Source of the DNA: Flagellimonas taeanensis | Lineage (GTDB): Bacteria > Bacteroidota > Bacteroidia > Flavobacteriales > Flavobacteriaceae | Reading direction: 5' to 3' | DNA length: 64,000 bases | Assembly: GCF_003584105.1 (NCBI RefSeq) | Contig: NZ_QXFO01000009.1 | Location: 124,001 to 188,000 of the forward strand | In this document: in pieces, positions 35,573-44,404 of the stretch | How the letters are laid out: the number at the start of each line of letters is the position of its first letter | How positions within the stretch are numbered: the stretch's first letter is position 1 | The notes under the pieces: model-generated | What the model saw: only the letters and a program-made list of their open reading frames with translations | What the model was told of the DNA's origin: nothing | Databases searched by the model: none | Made by a program: the position numbers and the translations under genes

Positions 35573-36895
35573 TTAATTGGCTGCTTTTTGTTCAGGTAGA
35601 TATTCCAGTTCCACACGTTGGTTCACTTTTAGATATTTTTTGGCCACTTCCATGATCTCTTCACGGGTTATGGAGCGATAAATATCGATTTCCGTGTTGA
35701 TGAGGTTCGTGTCGTCCTTCAACATATAGTTTTCTGCCAAGGAATTGGCAATGCCCTGAACACTGCTGTTGGCGTTCACAAATTGGTTCTCGAACTTGTT
35801 CTGGAGCTTTTGGTAATCCTTTTCGGAAATCAATTCCATCTGTAGTTTCAGGATTTCCTCATCGATTTCCTTTTTGATGTCCTGGATGGAGTTTTCCCCC
35901 ACGGGAAGTCCACCTACAATGTAGGAACTATAGTCTTCCGCATCGATGGGAACGGAAAGGATCTGTAGCGCCATTTTTTTCTCGTCCACCAGTTTTTTAT
36001 AGAGCTTGGAGCTTTCCCCATCGCTCAGGTAGGTGGATATCATGTTGATCACATAGGCATCCCGTTGCCCTTGTCCCGGTGTGCGATAGGCCAGAAGAAT
36101 GGCGGGGATTTGGATGTTCGGGTCCTGATAGGATGCATAAATGGTTTGGGTGATGGGATCTTCCTTTACGTCTGGCCTTTTGATTTCGGCCCCTTTTGGG
36201 ATGGGACCAAAATAATCTGCGACCATTTTTTTGGTCTTTGCGGTATCAAAATCCCCAGCGATCACCAGAACGGCATTGTTGGGAACATAATAGGTTTTGT
36301 TGAACTTTTTGAAATCGTCCAAGGTGGCACTGGCCAAGTGGTCCAGCGAGCCGATAACGCCCCAACGATATGGATGTTTGGAATATAGATTCATAAGGAG
36401 CTGTTCAAAAAATGCGCCGTAGGGCGAATTGTCCACACGCAACCTTCTCTCTTCCTGCACCACCTCTTTTTGGGTATCCACCCCGACCTGTCCGATGATG
36501 GGGTGCATCAATCTTTCGGATTCCAACCATAGGCCCACTTCCAAACTGTTGGATGGAAAAGTCTCATAATAATAGGTACGATCCAGAAAGGTATTGGCAT
36601 TGCCGCTGCCCCCATTGGCAGAAACGATTTTGTCCCATTCCCCACGTCCAATGTTTTTGGTGCCCTCGAACAGCAGGTGTTCAAAGAAATGGGCAAAGCC
36701 CGTTTTTTGGGGATCTTCGTCCTTGGATCCCACATGGTACATGACCGAAGTGGTGACCACGGGTGCCGAATTGTCCTGATGCAGGATCACGTGGAGTCCA
36801 TTGTCGAGGTCATACTCTTCAAAAACCACTTCCTGAGCGGAAAGGAGGGAGCTTGCAAAGAGTATGGAAAATGCTGAAAGCAGATGTTTTCTCAT
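35573..36895 (-). CDS. M16 family zinc peptidase, catalytic partner
   Basis: A 440-residue secreted M16B metallopeptidase: signal peptide (about residues 1-20, ending LLSAQ), inverted zinc motif His69-x-x-Glu72-His73 in FAHFFEHLLFEGT, and the third ligand Glu in VVQEERRLRVDNSPYG. The R/Y pair of the second half is not obvious, which fits a subunit working with a partner. It probably degrades peptides in the periplasm or at the outer membrane. A 7/8 -7 box TATATTTA lies at 36963-36970 on the minus strand. First gene of the pair. Confidence 0.95.
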   Translation of the reverse strand: MRKHLLSAFSILFASSLLSAQEVVFEEYDLDNGLHVILHQDNSAPVVTTSVMYHVGSKDEDPQKTGFAHFFEHLLFEGTKNIGRGEWDKIVSANGGSGNANTFLDRTYYYETFPSNSLEVGLWLESERLMHPIIGQVGVDTQKEVVQEERRLRVDNSPYGAFFEQLLMNLYSKHPYRWGVIGSLDHLASATLDDFKKFNKTYYVPNNAVLVIAGDFDTAKTKKMVADYFGPIPKGAEIKRPDVKEDPITQTIYASYQDPNIQIPAILLAYRTPGQGQRDAYVINMISTYLSDGESSKLYKKLVDEKKMALQILSVPIDAEDYSSYIVGGLPVGENSIQDIKKEIDEEILKLQMELISEKDYQKLQNKFENQFVNANSSVQGIANSLAENYMLKDDTNLINTEIDIYRSITREEIMEVAKKYLKVNQRVELEYLPEQKAAN

Positions 36896-37079
36896 AAAGT
36901 TTTCATTTTATAGTGATAGGTCAATACAGAGGTTGGTGTTGTTTTTTTGATGGATGTTACACTAAATATAGCATAAAAATTGCAAGGCCGGGACAGGGGT
37001 CCAAGCCTTTTGGAATAAATAGTGGCATAATTCACAAACATTCAGTAATTTAAACATCACATTCAAAAAAAGCCAAGTG

Positions 37080-37526
37080 ATGAAAAAAATGACCCTTCCC
37101 ATTCGTTTTGGAATAGTTACCAGTGCTGTATTGATTGCCTATTTTCTGATACTATCGCTCATCGGCAAGCACACCAATGTGTTCTACAGTCTTTTTAACG
37201 GGGTCATCACAGGTTTTGGGATCTATGAGACCATAAAATACACCAAGCTCAGGCAAGGTAAGGGGTTTAGCTACGGGAATGGGTTCACCGCGGGGGTTAC
37301 CACTGGCTTCATTGCCACCCTGTTGTTCACCATTTTTTTTGCGCTCTATGCCACGGAACTGGACGGTAATTTTCTGGACAGGCTTTCCTCCGTGTGGGCC
37401 AAGGACTATAGAAACTTTGAAGGGATCGTTTTCTTTACCGTTGCCATTATGGGATTTGCCACCTCCTTGGTGTTGACCCTTTCCTTCATGCAGTTGTTCA
37501 AAACCTCCAACAACTCCAAAAAATAA
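37080..37526 (+). CDS. DUF4199 membrane protein
   Basis: A 148-residue protein with four hydrophobic segments: LPIRFGIVTSAVLIAYFLIL, FNGVITGFGIYETIKY, GVTTGFIATLLFTIFFALY and FTVAIMGFATSLVLTLSF. This is the DUF4199 pattern found in Bacteroidota; function unknown. ATG at 37080 is preferred over the GTG one codon upstream. It stands alone between the M16 pair (divergent) and rplU. Confidence 0.85.
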   Translation: MKKMTLPIRFGIVTSAVLIAYFLILSLIGKHTNVFYSLFNGVITGFGIYETIKYTKLRQGKGFSYGNGFTAGVTTGFIATLLFTIFFALYATELDGNFLDRLSSVWAKDYRNFEGIVFFTVAIMGFATSLVLTLSFMQLFKTSNNSKK

Positions 37527-37548
37527 TGGGTAAATAGGGGAATAATAC

Positions 37549-37578
37549 TTGTAGATTAAGGATTTAGCAGTATATTTG
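37549..37578 (+). promoter_or_regulatory. rplU-rpmA promoter with -33 TTG and -7 TATATTTG
   Basis: TTG at 37549-37551 and TATATTTG at 37571-37578 are separated by exactly 19 nt, the best complete Bacteroidota promoter in the window. The leader to the rplU ATG is about 45 nt. Confidence 0.8.
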
Positions 37579-37628
37579 CACCCGCTAATTTTGATTAAGC
37601 GAATTAATTTTAATCTAATCAACGTATT

Positions 37629-38168
37629 ATGTACGCAATTGTAGAGATGGCAGGGCAGCAATTCAAAGTTGCAAAAGACCAGAAAGTGTACGTTCACCGT
37701 TTGCAGGAAGAAGAAGGCCAAAAAGTCACTTTTGACAAAGTACTTCTTTTGGAAGATGGAGGTGACGTAACCATTGGCGCCCCAGTCATAGAAGGAGCGG
37801 CCGTAGAGGCCAAAATCGTAAAGCACCTAAAAGGTGACAAGGTAATCGTTTTCAAAAAGAAAAGACGTAAAGGTTACCAAAAGAAAAACGGTCACAGACA
37901 ATATCTGACCGAGATCGTGGTTGAAGGTATCGTGGCCAAAGGTGCCAAGAAAGCGGCTCCTGCCAAGGCCAAAGCTGATGAAAAACCAGCTGAAGCACCA
38001 AAAGCAGCTGAGAAAAAAGCTGAGGCTCCAAAAAAAGAAGCTCCAAAGGCAACTGAGGACCTAAACTCCAAAACAGTGGCCGAATTGAAGGACATGGCAA
38101 AGGCCAAGGACATTAGCGGTTATTCTTCCATGAAGAAGGCCGAGTTGATCGAAGCATTAAGCAAATAA
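37629..38168 (+). CDS. rplU: 50S ribosomal protein L21 with C-terminal Ala/Lys linker and SAP-like domain
   Basis: L21 normally has about 103 residues; this product has 179. Residues 1-103 are a standard L21 (MYAIVEMAGQQFKVAKDQKV, VIVFKKKRRKGYQKKNGHRQ). Then follow about 40 residues rich in Ala, Lys, Pro and Glu, and a final segment DLNSKTVAELKDMAKAKDIS...SSMKKAELIEALSK, which resembles the Rho N-terminal/SAP-type helix-extended fold that binds nucleic acid. The extension is in frame with similar codon use and no sign of frameshift. rpmA follows after 24 nt. Confidence 0.95.
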   Translation: MYAIVEMAGQQFKVAKDQKVYVHRLQEEEGQKVTFDKVLLLEDGGDVTIGAPVIEGAAVEAKIVKHLKGDKVIVFKKKRRKGYQKKNGHRQYLTEIVVEGIVAKGAKKAAPAKAKADEKPAEAPKAAEKKAEAPKKEAPKATEDLNSKTVAELKDMAKAKDISGYSSMKKAELIEALSK

Positions 38169-38192
38169 GAAACGAACTAAAATTTATATATC

Positions 38193-38453
38193 ATGGCTCA
38201 CAAGAAAGGTGTAGGTAGTTCAAAAAACGGTAGGGAATCAGAATCGAAACGCTTGGGCGTTAAGATTTTTGGTGGCCAGGCAGCTGTTGCCGGTAACATC
38301 ATTGTTAGACAACGTGGTACCAAGCACAATCCAGGAGACAACGTATACGCAGGTAAAGACCACACTTTGCACGCCAAGGTGGACGGTATCGTTAAGTTTG
38401 AGAAAAAGGCAAGTGGAAAATCTTTTGTTTCCATTGAGCCATTCCAAGCTTAA
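38193..38453 (+). CDS. rpmA: 50S ribosomal protein L27
   Basis: L27, 86 residues, begins [20 protein letters not shown], the N-terminal tail that reaches the peptidyl transferase centre, without the Firmicute-type cleavable leader. Co-transcribed with rplU and followed by a strong terminator. Confidence 0.98.
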   Translation: MAHKKGVGSSKNGRESESKRLGVKIFGGQAAVAGNIIVRQRGTKHNPGDNVYAGKDHTLHAKVDGIVKFEKKASGKSFVSIEPFQA

Positions 38454-38471
38454 TAAAAACTCATACTAGTG

Positions 38472-38503
38472 AAAAGGCCCATCATTTCGATGGGCCTTTT
38501 TTG
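38472..38503 (+). terminator. intrinsic terminator after rpmA
   Basis: AAAAGGCCCATC and GATGGGCCTTTTTT arms with loop ATTTC, 20 nt after the rpmA stop. Confidence 0.93.
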
Positions 38504-38593
38504 TTGCTGTTTTTTAATGGTTTCATAACCTAAAGTTGATGTTTTGGTGAGGATGATTGACTTTCTTGAAAGTTGATATCCCTAAACGTGCCA

Positions 38594-40195
38594 ATGAAAA
38601 AGTTCTTTGGGTTTGGTTATGTGATGGCACTCGCACTTGTGTTGATCCATTCAGTTGGTTTTGCCCAGCAAACCAATCATACAGTTTCCAATATCAGGAG
38701 ACCCGACTCCACTTTTTATGCCCTTCAGAAACGATTGGAAGAATCCAAGGAGCAACCTAGATTTCCCATAAAAATAGCAGAGGCCCATTTGCAACTGGGA
38801 GAGTATTATCACTCGTTCGGATTGTATACCGAGGCCATGGCGGAATACAACAAGGCCTTGGAAGAATTGGGAACTGGTTTTAGTGATGAACTTTTCATCG
38901 TCCTGAACAACAATATCGGGAAGGTATACCTGTCACTCAACAATTTTGAACTGGCCGAACAGCATTTTGAGGAAACCAGAAAATCATCGATACAGTTAAA
39001 AAATGATAAGGGCCTTGCCATTTCCTTGGGGCTGCTCGGTGCAAGCCATGAAAAGCAGGGGGAATATGAGGAGGCCCTGAAAGATCAAGAGGAAAGCCTT
39101 TCCCTGTTCGAGAAGTTGGGGAACGAACATGGTGTGGCCATCACCAATGAGAACATTGGCAGTATCTATGAAGATTTGGAAAAATTTGATCTGGCCCACA
39201 AATTCTTCATGCGGGCCTATGAATATCTAAAAGGTTCTGGAAAGGCGGAGGAAATCAATGTCCTCAACAATTTGGGCGATGCTTTCAGAAAGACCGGGGA
39301 TTATCCTTCTGCGTTGGAAAAAACAAGCATGGCCTTGGAGGCGGCAAAGCAGCTGAACGATCTCCATCAATTGGAAAGTGCCCACAAAGACCTGTCCAAG
39401 ACCTATGCGCTCATGGGAGACTACGAAAAGGCACATGCCCATCTCTTGCAAGCAGAGGAATTCAACAGTGCCATGCTCCGATCACAGAACACGGACCAGC
39501 TCAATGTACTCCAGACCATATACGAGACCAATAAAAAAGAGGTGGAGATCCAACTGCTCAAAGAACAGAACAAGGTCAGTGTCGCCAACCAAAACCTCTT
39601 GTGGGTGGCCCTGTTCGCTATTGTAGCCATCCTCACCATTGGGTATAATTATTTGGGAAGAAAAAGAAAGGCCACGCTGAAGATCCAGGAGTATAAGCAG
39701 CGGATGTTGAAGGCGGAATTGGAGAAAAAGGCCATTGAAGAGAAGAATCTACAGGATGAAATCCAGTTGAAAACAGCCTCCCTGTCCCGATACAGTCTTC
39801 ATTTGTCCCAGAAGAACAAGATCTTGCTGGATTTGGCCAATACCCTTAGGAATATTGCCGCCCGAAAAAACATGGATGCCTCTCGCAAGATCAAGGAACT
39901 GGTCAAGGAAATTGATTTTAACCTACAGCAGGAACAGGAATGGGATGAGTTTATGGTCTTTTTCAAGGAGATCCATCCAGAGTTCATCAAAAAACTTTCA
40001 TCCTTATCGGAAAATAGTCTGTCCCCTGCAGAATTACGTTTGGGGATGTTGTTGCGGTTGAACTTGTCCTCCAAGGAAATTGCCTCCATTTTGAGGGTCA
40101 CCCCGGACAGTGTTCGCGTGGCGAGGCATAGGTTGAGAAAAAAGCTGCCCATCGACCAAAAAGAAGAGCTGGTAAATTTTATGATCGATCTCTGA
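38594..40195 (+). CDS. membrane-bound TPR sensor with C-terminal HTH (transcription regulator)
   Basis: A 533-residue protein with, in order: signal peptide (MKKFFGFGYVMALALVLIHS...GFAQQ), about six TPR repeats in the periplasmic part (about 45-310), one transmembrane helix (LLWVALFAIVAILTIGYNYLG, about 340), a cytoplasmic coiled coil, and a LuxR-like HTH near the C-terminus (SPAELRLGMLLRLNLSSKEIAS, SVRVARHRLRKKL). This 'periplasmic TPR-TM-HTH' layout is common in Bacteroidota as a one-component signal protein. It precedes the TonB receptor-phytase pair in the same direction and is a good candidate for its regulator. ATG at 38594 chosen because it opens the signal peptide. Confidence 0.88.
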   Translation: MKKFFGFGYVMALALVLIHSVGFAQQTNHTVSNIRRPDSTFYALQKRLEESKEQPRFPIKIAEAHLQLGEYYHSFGLYTEAMAEYNKALEELGTGFSDELFIVLNNNIGKVYLSLNNFELAEQHFEETRKSSIQLKNDKGLAISLGLLGASHEKQGEYEEALKDQEESLSLFEKLGNEHGVAITNENIGSIYEDLEKFDLAHKFFMRAYEYLKGSGKAEEINVLNNLGDAFRKTGDYPSALEKTSMALEAAKQLNDLHQLESAHKDLSKTYALMGDYEKAHAHLLQAEEFNSAMLRSQNTDQLNVLQTIYETNKKEVEIQLLKEQNKVSVANQNLLWVALFAIVAILTIGYNYLGRKRKATLKIQEYKQRMLKAELEKKAIEEKNLQDEIQLKTASLSRYSLHLSQKNKILLDLANTLRNIAARKNMDASRKIKELVKEIDFNLQQEQEWDEFMVFFKEIHPEFIKKLSSLSENSLSPAELRLGMLLRLNLSSKEIASILRVTPDSVRVARHRLRKKLPIDQKEELVNFMIDL

Positions 40196-40334
40196 CGCTA
40201 TTTTTCGCCTCTTATTTGGAAAAGGTTAGCCCAATGTAAAATAACTGTAATTGTTGCCCTGTTGTTTCCGCCCTTTTTCACTTTTGTTTCCTTTTTGTTT
40301 CCCTTTAATTTAAATCATAATCACCTGATATACA

Positions 40335-40342
40335 TAGTTTTG
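40335..40342 (+). promoter_or_regulatory. -7 box TAGTTTTG of the receptor-phytase operon
   Basis: Exact TAnnTTTG match 24 nt before the ATG at 40367. A longer frame beginning at 40262 runs through it and is rejected. Confidence 0.6.
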
Positions 40343-40366
40343 GAAGGCATTCTAATTCAAACCAAA

Positions 40367-43267
40367 ATGAAACTGATGAACCTTAAAAAACTAATTTTTG
40401 TAACGCTTTTTCCACTGTTTGGCCTCGCAAATGCACAGGCCCAAACAGGAAACATACAAGGAACCATTACCGATGAAAACGGAATTTACGTCCCAGGCGC
40501 AAATGTGTATATGAAGTCCATCTCCAAAGGAGGGATTACGGATTTTGATGGGAGGTTTACTTTGGTGGGTATTCCTGCTGGAGATTATACCCTTACCATT
40601 ACCTATATGGGGTATGCCGATGTAGAGCAACAAGTTTCCGTTACGGCCGGACAGACCACATCGGTGGGGATAGTCCTGAACCCGACCAACGTGGAACTTG
40701 ATGAAGTACAAGTAAGTGCCTATGGGCTCAGCGGCCAGGCAAAGGCGTTGAACACACAAAGAACGAACCTGAACATCACCAATGTGGTATCCACTGATCA
40801 AATCGGAAAATTTCCCGATGCGAACATTGGGGATGCCGTCAAGCGTATACCCGGTATCACTATGCAGGTGGATCAAGGGGAGGCAAGGAACATTATCGTC
40901 CGGGGTCTATCTCCACAATTGAACTCCGTGACCCTTAACGGGAGCAGGATCCCATCTGCGGAAGCGGACAATAGGAACATCCAGATGGACCTGATTCCTT
41001 CGGACATGATCCAGACCATTGAAGTGAACAAAGCCGTTACCCCCGATATGGATGCAGATGCCTTGGGGGGATCCGTGAACTTGGTCACCCGGACTGCACC
41101 ACAAGGGTTCAGGCTTTCGGCAACTGCTGGTTCAGGCGTCAATTTCATCACCGATAAGAGGATTTGGAACGGGTCACTGTTGGTGGGGGACCGTACCAAA
41201 GACGGAAAATTTGGATGGATGGTCTCGGCCACCATCAACGATAATGATTTTGGATCGCACAACATCGAGGCCGAATGGACCGATGAATTTGAGTACAACA
41301 CAGGTGAAGAAGATGAAGAGGGCGAGCCCATTTTGGAAGAAGTGGATGTAGACCCCTATACCAATGTTACCGAGCAACGCACGTATTTGGTGCAAAGGGT
41401 AAGACGGAGTTTTGCCGCCAATTTGGATTACCAGATCAATGCGGACAACAATATTTTCCTAAAGACCATGTATAATTGGAGGGATGATCGTGAAAATCGG
41501 TTTGCCTTTGCACAAGAGATTTTGGACGGAGAGGATATTGAAGCAGGTGACTTTACCATTACCAATGGAGTGCCTACGAGGTTTCCGGCCGAGGTGGTCC
41601 GGGAAACCAAGGGGGGTATAGCCGGAGGGCGCAACCAAAACCGCAGGTTGGAAGACCAACGTATGCAGAACTATACCCTTGGTGGTAATCATTTGTTCGG
41701 CAGCCTGAAATTTGATTGGATGGGGTCCTATGCCAAGGCATCCGAGGAGCGATTGAATGAAAGATATGCGGTCTATGCCACCGAATATATCGTTAACAAT
41801 GACAACAGCAACCCAAAATACCCGATCATGACCGCTGCCAATGCCAGTGATTTTAACGATTTGGGGGCATTTGAATTTGACGAACTGACCAACGAGAACC
41901 AGTACACCGACGAAGAGGACATGAACTTCTTTGCCAATTTTGAATTGCCTGCAGATCTTTTGGGCAATGGAGGCACCCTAAAGTTTGGGGCAAGGGGACG
42001 CTTCAAGACCAAGGAAAGAAACAACGATTTCTTTGAATATGATTTTGAAGACCTGTACCCCACTCTGGCCGATGTGCCAGTCAAAGACTACACCAATCCT
42101 GATTTCTTGGCTGGGGAAAAGTACCGCGCAGGGACCTTTGCCAGTGAGGAGTGGCTGGGTTCCTTGGACCTGAACAGTACCAATGGGGAGGCCGTTCCAG
42201 ACGAGTATCTTCCCGGTAATTTTGAGGTGAAGGAAAATGTGTGGGCCGCTTATGCCATGATCAACCAAAAAGTGTCCGATAAGTTAAGCGTATTGGCAGG
42301 TCTTCGGATGGAGAACACCAAATTGGAGACAGAGGGCAATAGGGTGACCTATATTGAAGAGGACGAAGATGCCGGAATAGAGGAAGGGATTGAAGTGGAA
42401 CAAGTATCGGATGAGAACTCGTACACCAACCTTTTGCCAGGCATCCATTTTAAATATGACTTGGACAATAGTACTGTTTTGAGATTGGCATGGACCAATA
42501 CCTTGGCCCGTCCAAACTATGTGGATTTGATTCCAAGGGCAGAGATAATCAATGAGGACAGGGAGGTTGTTGTGGGCAACCCAGAACTAGACCCTACCAC
42601 TTCCATGAACTTTGACTTCAATGCCGAACACTATTTTGAAAGTGTGGGAATCATCTCCGGAGGCGTTTTTTACAAGAGGATAAACGATTTTATCTACACC
42701 TATATCACGCAGGCAGAGGGCGACACCTTTGGAGCTGGTACCGCGGGATATGATGTGTACCAACCTTTGAATGGGGATGCTGCCTCTATTTTTGGTGCAG
42801 AGGTCTCATTCCAACGACAGCTGGATTTCTTGCCCGGTTTTGCCAGAAACTTCAGCATCTACTTGAACTACACCTATTTGAGCTCAAGTGCTGATGGTAT
42901 CCGCAACGAAGATGGTGACGAGCGTACCGATCTGGACCTGCCCAATACCGCACCTAACATGTTCAACGGGTCTTTGGGCTATGCCGATAAAAGGTTCAGT
43001 GCGAGGTTGTCTGCCAACTTTTCCGATTCCTATATTGATGAAATCGGGGGCAATGCCTTTGAGGACAGGTATTATGACACCCAGTTCTTTCTGGATTTCA
43101 ATGCAAGCTATACCATCAACAAGAACCTAAGGCTCTATGCCGATGTTAACAACATCACCAATCAACCATTGCGCTATTTCCAAAGTGTAAAGGAAAGGAC
43201 CCAGCAGGCCGAGTTCTACAGTACCCGATGGACCTTTGGGTTAAAATATGACTTGTTCAAAAAATAG
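40367..43267 (+). CDS. TonB-dependent receptor linked to phytase
   Basis: A 966-residue outer-membrane receptor. Signal peptide about 1-24 (MNLKKLIFVTLFPLFGLANAQAQ region), carboxypeptidase-like domain about 27-115 (GNIQGTITDENGIYVPGANVYM), plug about 125-240 (TDQIGKFPDANIGDAVKRIPG, VRGLSPQLNSVTLNGSRIPS, DADALGGSVNLVTR) and a large barrel ending in WTFGLKYDLFKK. The plug style is that of CirA/IroN-like TonB receptors without SusD partners. The next gene codes for a phytase, so an inositol phosphate or its product is a plausible ligand; this is inference from context. Confidence 0.93.
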   Translation: MKLMNLKKLIFVTLFPLFGLANAQAQTGNIQGTITDENGIYVPGANVYMKSISKGGITDFDGRFTLVGIPAGDYTLTITYMGYADVEQQVSVTAGQTTSVGIVLNPTNVELDEVQVSAYGLSGQAKALNTQRTNLNITNVVSTDQIGKFPDANIGDAVKRIPGITMQVDQGEARNIIVRGLSPQLNSVTLNGSRIPSAEADNRNIQMDLIPSDMIQTIEVNKAVTPDMDADALGGSVNLVTRTAPQGFRLSATAGSGVNFITDKRIWNGSLLVGDRTKDGKFGWMVSATINDNDFGSHNIEAEWTDEFEYNTGEEDEEGEPILEEVDVDPYTNVTEQRTYLVQRVRRSFAANLDYQINADNNIFLKTMYNWRDDRENRFAFAQEILDGEDIEAGDFTITNGVPTRFPAEVVRETKGGIAGGRNQNRRLEDQRMQNYTLGGNHLFGSLKFDWMGSYAKASEERLNERYAVYATEYIVNNDNSNPKYPIMTAANASDFNDLGAFEFDELTNENQYTDEEDMNFFANFELPADLLGNGGTLKFGARGRFKTKERNNDFFEYDFEDLYPTLADVPVKDYTNPDFLAGEKYRAGTFASEEWLGSLDLNSTNGEAVPDEYLPGNFEVKENVWAAYAMINQKVSDKLSVLAGLRMENTKLETEGNRVTYIEEDEDAGIEEGIEVEQVSDENSYTNLLPGIHFKYDLDNSTVLRLAWTNTLARPNYVDLIPRAEIINEDREVVVGNPELDPTTSMNFDFNAEHYFESVGIISGGVFYKRINDFIYTYITQAEGDTFGAGTAGYDVYQPLNGDAASIFGAEVSFQRQLDFLPGFARNFSIYLNYTYLSSSADGIRNEDGDERTDLDLPNTAPNMFNGSLGYADKRFSARLSANFSDSYIDEIGGNAFEDRYYDTQFFLDFNASYTINKNLRLYADVNNITNQPLRYFQSVKERTQQAEFYSTRWTFGLKYDLFKK

Positions 43268-43270
43268 CAT

Positions 43271-43345
43271 TGTCAGTTCGAGCGTAGTCGAGAACGAGTA
43301 TGAACGTTTTCCCTGAAAAACATCTCGACTGCGCTCGATATGACA
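43271..43345 (+). repeat. inverted pair of palindromic repeat copies
   Basis: Copy 1, 43271-43295, has core GAGCGTAGTCGAGA; copy 2, 43321-43345, is inverted with core TCTCGACTGCGCTCGA. The outer ends TGTCA and TGACA also pair, so the whole 75 bp can fold into one long stem. It lies between the receptor and phytase genes and may modulate read-through or 3' stability of the receptor message. The core is shared with copies inside bioF and the ketoacyl synthase gene. Confidence 0.85.
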
Positions 43346-43377
43346 TTTTTGAATGTACTTTTAATAGATAGATCCTA

Positions 43378-44400
43378 ATGAAACAGATACGAATATTACT
43401 TTTTTTATCAATTTTGGTGCTTTCCTGTAAACAACAGGCTCCCAAATTGCCTGCCATAGCACCGGACATCATCACCGAAAAAACACCTAATGACACCGAC
43501 GACCCCGCCATTTGGATCCATCCTAAAGATGCCTCAAAGAGCATCGTTTTTGGAACCGATAAGGAAACCAATGGGGGTGTCTATGCCTTTGACCTGAACG
43601 GAAAGATCATTAGGGAGAAATCAATAACGGATATCCAACGGCCCAATAATGCGGATGTGGAATATGGTTTTCAGTTGAACGATTCCATTGCCGTGGACAT
43701 CATTGCCTTTACCGAAAGGGAAAAACAGCAGATTCGATTGTTTTCCGTGCCCGACATGAAACCATTGGACGGTGGCGGCTTCCCTGTTTTTGAAGATGAA
43801 CCGAATGCAGAGCAGCGGTTGGCCATGGGAATCAGCCTGTACAAATCGCTTAAAGATTCGTCCATGTATGCCATTGTAGGGCGAAAAATAGGTCCCAGCG
43901 GTTCTTACCTCTATCAATATAAATTGGAATCCGACAGCACAGGGATTTCTGCCCGTTTAGTACGGAAGTTCGGGAGCTTTACCGGAGGAAAGGAAATCGA
44001 GGCTATTGCCGTGGACAACGAGCTCGGCTTTGTGTATTATTCCGATGAAGGGGAATGTGTGAAAAAGTATCATGCCGAACCCAACATGGGTAACGAAGAA
44101 CTGGCCTGCTTTGGCGGCGAGCTGTTTTTGGAGGACATTGAGGGAATCGCCATCGCCAAATATCCGAACGGTGAAGGCTATATCATTGTTTCCGACCAGC
44201 AAAGGGGGCAATTCAACATTTTCTCCCGAAAGGACAACAGCTTCATCAAGGCGGTGAACCTATCCACGACCGAGACCGATGGTTGCGATGTGGTCACGGT
44301 GCCCTTGAACGATACCTTTCCAAATGGGCTCTTTGCCGCTATGAACGACGCGAAGGATTTCTACTTTTACGATTTGGGGAAAGTACTGGATTTGGATTGA
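43378..44400 (+). CDS. beta-propeller phytase lipoprotein
   Basis: A 340-residue 3-phytase of the beta-propeller (BPP) type. Signal peptide ends in LVLSC (Cys17, lipidation). Typical stretches: DTDDPAIWIHPKDASKSIVF, YAFDLNGKIIREKSI, RPNNADVEYGF, GKEIEAIAVDNELGFVYYSDE and LEDIEGIAIAKYPNGEGYII, which supply the acidic Ca2+ and phosphate ligands. It releases phosphate from phytate at the cell surface or in the periplasm. Downstream of the TonB receptor, with the inverted repeat in the gap; the pair suggests an uptake and hydrolysis unit. Confidence 0.95.
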   Translation: MKQIRILLFLSILVLSCKQQAPKLPAIAPDIITEKTPNDTDDPAIWIHPKDASKSIVFGTDKETNGGVYAFDLNGKIIREKSITDIQRPNNADVEYGFQLNDSIAVDIIAFTEREKQQIRLFSVPDMKPLDGGGFPVFEDEPNAEQRLAMGISLYKSLKDSSMYAIVGRKIGPSGSYLYQYKLESDSTGISARLVRKFGSFTGGKEIEAIAVDNELGFVYYSDEGECVKKYHAEPNMGNEELACFGGELFLEDIEGIAIAKYPNGEGYIIVSDQQRGQFNIFSRKDNSFIKAVNLSTTETDGCDVVTVPLNDTFPNGLFAAMNDAKDFYFYDLGKVLDLD

Positions 44401-44404
44401 TGCC

